Positions 58,937 to 64,000 of a DNA stretch of 64,000 nt are shown one piece after another. The translations under genes and the position numbers were made by a program. The notes below the pieces were generated by a model. The model was given only the letters and a program-made list of their open reading frames with translations, searched no databases and was not told the DNA's origin. The first letter of the stretch is position 1. Every line of letters starts with the position of its first letter. The DNA is from Primorskyibacter aestuariivivens (GTDB lineage Bacteria > Pseudomonadota > Alphaproteobacteria > Rhodobacterales > Rhodobacteraceae), in NCBI RefSeq assembly GCF_028023675.1, contig NZ_JAQIOZ010000012.1:62001-126000 (forward strand), read 5' to 3'.

Positions 58937-58990
58937 CCACGACAATTTGCGCCCCCGCTCCCGCGCGTCACCCGAATCCAGAGGTCTGCC

Positions 58991-61900
58991 ATGCCCAAAC
59001 GTACCGATATCCAGTCGATCATGATCATTGGCGCGGGGCCGATTGTCATCGGGCAGGCCTGTGAGTTCGACTATTCCGGCGCGCAGGCGTGTAAGGCGCT
59101 TCGGGAAGAAGGCTACCGGGTGATCCTTGTGAACTCCAACCCGGCCACCATCATGACCGATCCGGGCCTTGCCGATGCGACCTATATCGAGCCGATCACG
59201 CCCGAGGTTGTGGCCAAGATCATCGAAAAGGAACGCCCTGATGCGCTCTTGCCGACGATGGGCGGGCAGACCGGGCTGAACACTTCGCTGGCGCTCGAAG
59301 AGATGGGTGTGCTGGAAAAATTCGGTGTTGAGATGATTGGCGCCAAGCGCGACGCCATCGAAATGGCCGAAGACCGCAAGCTGTTCCGCGAGGCGATGGA
59401 CCGTCTGGGCCTTGAAAATCCCAAGGCGACGATCATTACAGCGCCCAAGAAAGCCAATGGTGGCGCCGACCTTGAAGCGGGCGTACAGATGGCGCTTGAC
59501 GAGCTGGAAGAGATCGGCCTCCCCGCAATTATCCGCCCGGCCTTTACCCTTGGCGGCACCGGCGGTGGCGTGGCCTATAACCGCGAGGACTATATCCATT
59601 TCTGTCGCTCGGGCATGGATGCCTCCCCGGTCAACCAGATCCTTGTCGATGAAAGCCTGCTTGGCTGGAAAGAATTCGAGATGGAGGTTGTGCGCGACAA
59701 AGCCGATAACGCCATCATCGTCTGTTCCATCGAAAACGTCGATCCGATGGGTGTGCATACCGGCGACTCGATCACCGTGGCCCCGGCACTGACGCTCACG
59801 GACAAGGAATACCAGATCATGCGCAACGGCTCGATCGCCGTGCTGCGCGAGATCGGGGTCGAGACCGGCGGGTCCAACGTGCAATGGGCGGTGAACCCCG
59901 AAGATGGCCGTATGGTGGTGATCGAGATGAACCCGCGCGTGTCGCGTTCTTCGGCGCTGGCGTCCAAGGCGACCGGTTTCCCGATTGCCAAGATCGCGGC
60001 CAAGCTGGCGGTGGGTTATACGCTGGACGAGCTGGACAATGACATCACCAAGGTCACGCCCGCTAGCTTTGAGCCGACGATCGATTACGTGGTCACCAAG
60101 ATCCCGAAATTCGCGTTTGAGAAATTCCCGGGTTCCGAGCCTTACCTGACCACGGCGATGAAATCCGTGGGCGAGGCCATGTCGATCGGCCGCACAATCC
60201 ACGAGTCGCTGCAAAAGGCGCTGGCCTCGATGGAATCCGGGCTGACCGGATTTGACGAGGTCGAGATCGAAGGCGCTCCGGAAAAATCCGCCGTGATCAA
60301 GGCGATCAGCCAGCAAACCCCGGATCGGATGCGCACCATTGCCCAAGCGATGCGCGAGGGTCTCACCGATGACGAGATCCACGGCGTCACCATGTACGAC
60401 CCTTGGTTCCTTGCCCGTATCCGCGAGATCGTAGAAGCCGAAGAACGGGTGAAGGCCTCAGGTCTGCCGACGGACGAGGCAGGCTTGCGCGAGCTGAAGA
60501 TGATGGGCTTTACCGATGCCCGCCTCGCCAAGTTGACCGGGTTTTCGGAAAAGGACATCCGCAACCGCCGCATCACGGCGGGCGTTGTGGCCTCCTTCAA
60601 GCGTATCGACACCTGCGCCGCCGAATTCGAGGCCCAGACGCCTTATATGTATTCCACCTATGAAGCCCCGATGATGGGCGATGTTGAATGCGAAGCGCGG
60701 CCCTCGAACAAGAAAAAGGTGGTCATCCTCGGCGGCGGTCCCAACCGGATCGGGCAGGGGATCGAGTTCGACTATTGCTGCTGTCACGCCTGTTTCGCGC
60801 TGACCGATGCGGGCTATGAGACGATCATGGTCAACTGCAACCCCGAGACCGTGTCGACCGACTATGACACCTCGGACCGCCTCTATTTCGAGCCGCTCAC
60901 GTTCGAACACGTGATGGAAATCCTCCGCGTCGAGCAGGAAAACGGCACCCTGCATGGCGTGATCGTGCAGTTCGGTGGCCAGACGCCGCTGAAGCTCGCC
61001 AATGCATTGGAGGCCGAGGGCATCCCGATCCTTGGCACCACGCCGGACGCTATCGACCTTGCCGAAGATCGCGAACGCTTCCAGGCGCTGGTCAACCAGC
61101 TTGGCCTGAAACAGCCCAAGAACGGCATCGCCTCGACCGATGCGCAGGCGCTGGCGATTGCCGAGGATATCGGCTTCCCGCTGGTCATCCGCCCGTCCTA
61201 CGTGCTGGGTGGCCGCGCGATGGAGATCGTGCGCGATATGGGCCATCTGGAGCGCTACATCAAAGAGGCGGTGGTGGTGTCGGGCGACAGCCCCGTGCTC
61301 TTGGACAGCTATCTCGCCGGTGCGGTGGAACTGGATGTGGACGCGCTTTGCGACGGCGAACAGGTCCATGTGGCGGGCATCATGCAGCATATCGAAGAAG
61401 CCGGCGTGCATTCGGGCGACAGCGCCTGTTCCCTGCCGCCCTATTCGCTGGACGCCGCCACCATCGACCGCATCAAGGAGCAGACCCATGCGCTGGCCCG
61501 CGCGCTGAATGTCGTGGGCCTGATGAATGTGCAATTCGCGATCAAGGATGACGAGATCTACCTGATCGAGGTGAACCCGCGTGCCTCGCGCACCGTGCCG
61601 TTTGTGGCCAAGGCGACCGATAGCGCGATTGCGTCGATTGCTGCGCGCGTCATGGCGGGCGAAAAGCTTTCGACCTTCCCGATGCGCGAGCCGCATGGCG
61701 AGAAGATCGATTATGACAGCGACGTGCCAATGGCCGACCCGATGACGCTGGCCGATCCCAACATGCCGTGGTTCTCGGTGAAAGAGGCGGTGCTGCCCTT
61801 TGCCCGTTTCCCCGGCGTAGACACGATCCTTGGCCCGGAAATGCGCTCCACCGGCGAGGTCATGGGTTGGGACCGCAGCTTTGCCCGGGCGTTTTTGAAG

Positions 61901-62323
61901 GCGCAACTGGGCGCGGGAATGATCCTGCCCAAAGGGGGCAAGGTGTTCTTCTCCATCAAGGACGCGGACAAGACACCCGCGCTGGTGGAAACCGCGCAGA
62001 TCCTCGACGGGTTGGGCTTCTCCATCGTGGCGACCTCGGGCACGGCGGCCTTCCTTGGCGAGCACGGGATTGCGGCGGATGTGGTCAAAAAGGTCTATGA
62101 AGGCCGCCCGAACGTGGTCGACATGCTGAAAAACGGCGAGATCGCGCTGGTGATGAACACCACCGAAGGCTCGGCGGCCGTGAACGACTCGCGCGAGATC
62201 CGCTCCGTGGCGCTCTACGACAAGATCCCCTATTTCACCACCGCCGCCGCCGCCCATGCCGCCGCGCGGGCCATGCAGGCAAGGTCAGAAGGGGAGTTGG
62301 TGGTGAAGTCGTTGCAGGGGTGA
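58991..62323 (+). CDS. carB: Carbamoyl-phosphate synthase large subunit
   Basis: Makes carbamoyl phosphate from bicarbonate, ATP and glutamine-derived ammonia for arginine and pyrimidine synthesis. It has two homologous ATP-grasp halves: the first starts [20 protein letters not shown] and the second [20 protein letters not shown], with [18 protein letters not shown] and [16 protein letters not shown] as matching active-site stretches. A C-terminal MGS-like allosteric domain follows (from about residue 970, [19 protein letters not shown]). At 1110 residues it is full length. It is preceded by a candidate promoter and ends 3 bases before a REPIN-like element. Confidence 0.97.
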   Translation: MPKRTDIQSIMIIGAGPIVIGQACEFDYSGAQACKALREEGYRVILVNSNPATIMTDPGLADATYIEPITPEVVAKIIEKERPDALLPTMGGQTGLNTSLALEEMGVLEKFGVEMIGAKRDAIEMAEDRKLFREAMDRLGLENPKATIITAPKKANGGADLEAGVQMALDELEEIGLPAIIRPAFTLGGTGGGVAYNREDYIHFCRSGMDASPVNQILVDESLLGWKEFEMEVVRDKADNAIIVCSIENVDPMGVHTGDSITVAPALTLTDKEYQIMRNGSIAVLREIGVETGGSNVQWAVNPEDGRMVVIEMNPRVSRSSALASKATGFPIAKIAAKLAVGYTLDELDNDITKVTPASFEPTIDYVVTKIPKFAFEKFPGSEPYLTTAMKSVGEAMSIGRTIHESLQKALASMESGLTGFDEVEIEGAPEKSAVIKAISQQTPDRMRTIAQAMREGLTDDEIHGVTMYDPWFLARIREIVEAEERVKASGLPTDEAGLRELKMMGFTDARLAKLTGFSEKDIRNRRITAGVVASFKRIDTCAAEFEAQTPYMYSTYEAPMMGDVECEARPSNKKKVVILGGGPNRIGQGIEFDYCCCHACFALTDAGYETIMVNCNPETVSTDYDTSDRLYFEPLTFEHVMEILRVEQENGTLHGVIVQFGGQTPLKLANALEAEGIPILGTTPDAIDLAEDRERFQALVNQLGLKQPKNGIASTDAQALAIAEDIGFPLVIRPSYVLGGRAMEIVRDMGHLERYIKEAVVVSGDSPVLLDSYLAGAVELDVDALCDGEQVHVAGIMQHIEEAGVHSGDSACSLPPYSLDAATIDRIKEQTHALARALNVVGLMNVQFAIKDDEIYLIEVNPRASRTVPFVAKATDSAIASIAARVMAGEKLSTFPMREPHGEKIDYDSDVPMADPMTLADPNMPWFSVKEAVLPFARFPGVDTILGPEMRSTGEVMGWDRSFARAFLKAQLGAGMILPKGGKVFFSIKDADKTPALVETAQILDGLGFSIVATSGTAAFLGEHGIAADVVKKVYEGRPNVVDMLKNGEIALVMNTTEGSAAVNDSREIRSVALYDKIPYFTTAAAAHAAARAMQARSEGELVVKSLQG

Positions 62324-62326
62324 CTT

Positions 62327-62384
62327 GTAGGGTGGGCAGTTTTGCCCACCGTGGCACATTGGTGGGCAAAACTGCCCACCCTAC
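62327..62384. repeat. REPIN-like perfect inverted repeat between carB and uppP
   Basis: Two perfectly complementary 24-base arms (62327-62350 and 62361-62384) flank the 10-base spacer GTGGCACATT. Each arm starts or ends GTAGGGTGGGCA and itself holds a short GGTGGGCA...TGCCCACC hairpin. The element starts 3 bases after the carB stop, and its right end supplies the stop codon of uppP (62381-62383). A single arm-like copy is at 52428. Confidence 0.92.
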
Positions 62385-63187
62385 GCGGTATAGCCCCACC
62401 AAATCAAAAACATCCCCAACACCACCCGATACACCACATACGGCGTGAAGCTCACCGAGCGCAGCAACCGCATCATCAGCGACAGCGCCAGAAGCGCCGC
62501 GCCAAAGGCGAAGACCGCGCCGATGCCCGCGAGGCGCAGCATCTCCCAATCGGCCTCGCCCACCACTTCCGCGCCCAGCAAAACACCCGAGGCGATGATC
62601 GTCGGGATCGACATGAGCATCGAAATCCGCGCGGCCACGGAGCGTTCGTAGCCCAAAAACCGCGCGCCGGTGATGACGATGCCCGAGCGTGACGTGCCGG
62701 GAATCAGGGCGATGGCCTGCCACAGCCCCAGTATCCAGGCGTCGCGGGTGGACCAGTCGGACGCGGTCTTGTGCGGTGCGCCCTTTTGGTCGGCCCAGTA
62801 GAGCACCAGCCCGAAGCCGAGCATCGTCCAGCCGATGACGGTGACCGAACGCAAGGCGACATCCAGACCGGTAAGTTTCAGCGTCAGGCCCAGCGCCGTC
62901 ACAGGGATCGTGGCCAGCATCAGCAGAAAGGCCAGCCTTGCCCCCGGCGTGTCAATGCGGCCCTGCACAAGGCGCGGCACCCCACCCAGCACAATGCGCA
63001 CATCGCGCCAGAAATAGAGGATCACCGCGCCCAGCGTGCCGACATGGACGGCGACGTCGATCGCCTGTCCCTGGTCCTGCATTCCGGTCAGATTCGGCAG
63101 CAGAATCAGGTGCCCGGAACTGGAAACAGGTAGGAATTCGGTCAGGCCCTGGATCACGGCGACGAGAAAAAGATGGAAGAGCGTCAT
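62381..63187 (-). CDS. uppP: Undecaprenyl-diphosphatase UppP (BacA)
   Basis: Regenerates undecaprenyl phosphate, the lipid carrier for peptidoglycan and polysaccharides, at the inner membrane. It is a 268-residue multi-helix protein with the signature VIQGLTEFLPVSSSGHLIL (about residues 12-30, catalytic Glu/Ser region) and the second motif ALIPGTSRSGIVITGARFLG. It ends MFLIWWGYTA, as in many homologues. I chose the ATG at 63187; the longer frame upstream is not conserved. The TAG stop lies inside the right arm of the REPIN-like element, so the element now forms the gene end without shortening the protein noticeably. Confidence 0.95.
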   Translation of the reverse strand: MTLFHLFLVAVIQGLTEFLPVSSSGHLILLPNLTGMQDQGQAIDVAVHVGTLGAVILYFWRDVRIVLGGVPRLVQGRIDTPGARLAFLLMLATIPVTALGLTLKLTGLDVALRSVTVIGWTMLGFGLVLYWADQKGAPHKTASDWSTRDAWILGLWQAIALIPGTSRSGIVITGARFLGYERSVAARISMLMSIPTIIASGVLLGAEVVGEADWEMLRLAGIGAVFAFGAALLALSLMMRLLRSVSFTPYVVYRVVLGMFLIWWGYTA

Positions 63188-63409
63188 GTGGATGGGCCTG
63201 TCTCGGAACTGTCCCCCTTGTATAAGGCCAATAAAAACAAAGGAAAGCGACAATAAAGGTCCGCTTTGGTATATAAATTTCTGCTTTGCGGCAAAAATTC
63301 TGGGAGCGAATGCGGCGCGCGCGGAAAATTGGTCAGCACATTTGACTTTTCAAGCGCTCTGCTCTGCGCTAGAACCGCGCCAACTCACTAAAAGCCGGAG
63401 CTGAGCACA

Positions 63410-64000
63410 ATGGCCAAGCAGCCGATGTTGAAATTCGTCCAAGTTGACCGCGACATGCCCATCAAGCGGGCCGCGGATGAACGCAACACTGATTTTGACG
63501 AAATCTACGCCGAATTCGCCAAGGCCAAGGCCGAAGAGCAATCCAGCCGCTGCAGCCAATGTGGCGTGCCCTATTGCCAGAGCCATTGCCCCCTGCACAA
63601 CAATATTCCCGACTGGCTGCGTCTGACCGCGACGGGCCGGTTGCAGGAAGCGTATGAGGTCTCTCAGGCCACCAATACCTTCCCGGAAATCTGCGGTCGC
63701 ATCTGCCCGCAGGACCGCCTGTGCGAAGGCAATTGTGTGATCGAGCAATCGGGCCACGGCACCGTGACCATTGGCGCGGTTGAGAAATACATCACCGACA
63801 CGGCTTGGGAAAAGGGCTGGGTGAAACCGGCCTCGCCCGAAACGGAACGCACGGAATCCGTGGGTATCATCGGCGCTGGCCCCGGTGGCCTTGCGGCGGC
63901 TGACATGTTGCGTCGCGCCGGTGTGCAAGTCACCGTCTATGATCGTTACGACCGCGCGGGCGGGCTGCTCACCTACGGTATTCCGGGCTTCAAGCTGGAG
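63410..64000 (+). CDS. gltD: Glutamate synthase (NADPH) small chain, 3' end outside window
   Basis: Partial; about 197 residues are visible. The small subunit passes electrons from NADPH to the large subunit, which forms two glutamates from glutamine and 2-oxoglutarate. The N-terminal Fe-S region holds RCSQCGVPYCQSHCPLHNNIP and CGRICPQDRLCEGNC in order. The FAD Rossmann motif GIIGAGPGGLAAADMLRRAG then appears, and the window stops within YGIPGFKLE. The ATG at 63410 follows GGAG by about 10 bases. The upstream 222-base gap with uppP holds a TTGACT (63342-63347) that could be a -35 box. Confidence 0.95.
   Translation, partial: MAKQPMLKFVQVDRDMPIKRAADERNTDFDEIYAEFAKAKAEEQSSRCSQCGVPYCQSHCPLHNNIPDWLRLTATGRLQEAYEVSQATNTFPEICGRICPQDRLCEGNCVIEQSGHGTVTIGAVEKYITDTAWEKGWVKPASPETERTESVGIIGAGPGGLAAADMLRRAGVQVTVYDRYDRAGGLLTYGIPGFKLE

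Noticed and set aside
58835-62257. Long antisense frames over carB (515 and 599 residues)
   Set aside because: They mirror the codon structure of carB and contain no domain; carB itself is intact.
1-64000. CRISPR array, rRNA or tRNA genes
   Set aside because: No regularly spaced repeats and no tRNA or rRNA-like sequence were seen in the intergenic regions.

Overview
The window reads as a chromosomal segment of a marine alphaproteobacterium of the Rhodobacterales (Roseobacter group). This rests on high GC with dense overlapping genes, the lptC-lptA-lptB-hpf-ptsN order, a monomeric NADP isocitrate dehydrogenase, DUF1467 and YCII-type small proteins, and a GT14/DUF5927-type glycosyltransferase next to a NodH-like sulfotransferase. 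No 16S rRNA or other taxonomic marker is present, so the assignment is an inference. No rRNA, tRNA, phage, integrase, IS transposase or CRISPR array was seen.

Layout. (1) 1-17046 is cell-envelope territory: the end of a sugar-phosphate transferase gene, RNase D, the lipopolysaccharide transport genes lptC/A/B, hpf and ptsN. A long minus-strand run follows (cysQ, GT2, galU, galE, GT4, GT2/92, GT14, sulfotransferase) that looks like a surface polysaccharide locus, probably sulfated. Then come a capsule-type ABC-2 permease and a lytic transglycosylase. (2) 17043-45796 is the most unusual part, a ~29 kb accessory biosynthesis, export and regulation region. (3) 46022-64000 is ordinary housekeeping: icd, a Zn protease, small stress and metabolic proteins, methylmalonyl-CoA epimerase, a receiver protein, a LysR regulator, aspS, an ArsR/SRPBCC pair, carB, uppP and the start of gltD. 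It is punctuated by intergenic repeats, including a perfect REPIN-like element between carB and uppP.

The accessory region contains everything expected of a carrier-protein-based small-molecule pathway. It has a stand-alone adenylation enzyme with proline-type features, an acyl-CoA-dehydrogenase-like flavoprotein and a free carrier protein, together the classic trio for making pyrrole-2-carboxyl-S-carrier from L-proline. It has an active ketosynthase paired with a shortened ketosynthase that has lost its catalytic Cys, and a phosphopantetheinyl transferase. It has an AfsA-like double hotdog protein, a UbiD-type decarboxylase with its UbiX flavin prenyltransferase, an orphan EctC-like cyclodehydratase, a transglutaminase-fold protein, an FAD oxidoreductase and a DUF1772 protein. 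Most striking are four enzymes of the anthranilate-to-indole part of tryptophan synthesis (TrpF, TrpA, TrpD, TrpC homologues), split over two operons without TrpE, TrpG or TrpB. The TrpD and TrpC copies have lost residues needed for the normal substrate or step. They therefore probably build an indole-like or other fused ring on a different amine.

Export and control are built in: an RND/MMPL transporter with a LolA-like periplasmic protein, a LolD/MacB-like ABC ATPase with an FtsX-type permease, a second LolA-like protein with a twin-arginine leader, an outer-membrane barrel, an MFS exporter, two paralogous OmpR-type regulators with one histidine kinase, and a small receiver protein at the end of the operon. 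The product cannot be deduced from sequence alone. I regard this as a candidate undescribed pyrrole/indole-type natural product pathway.
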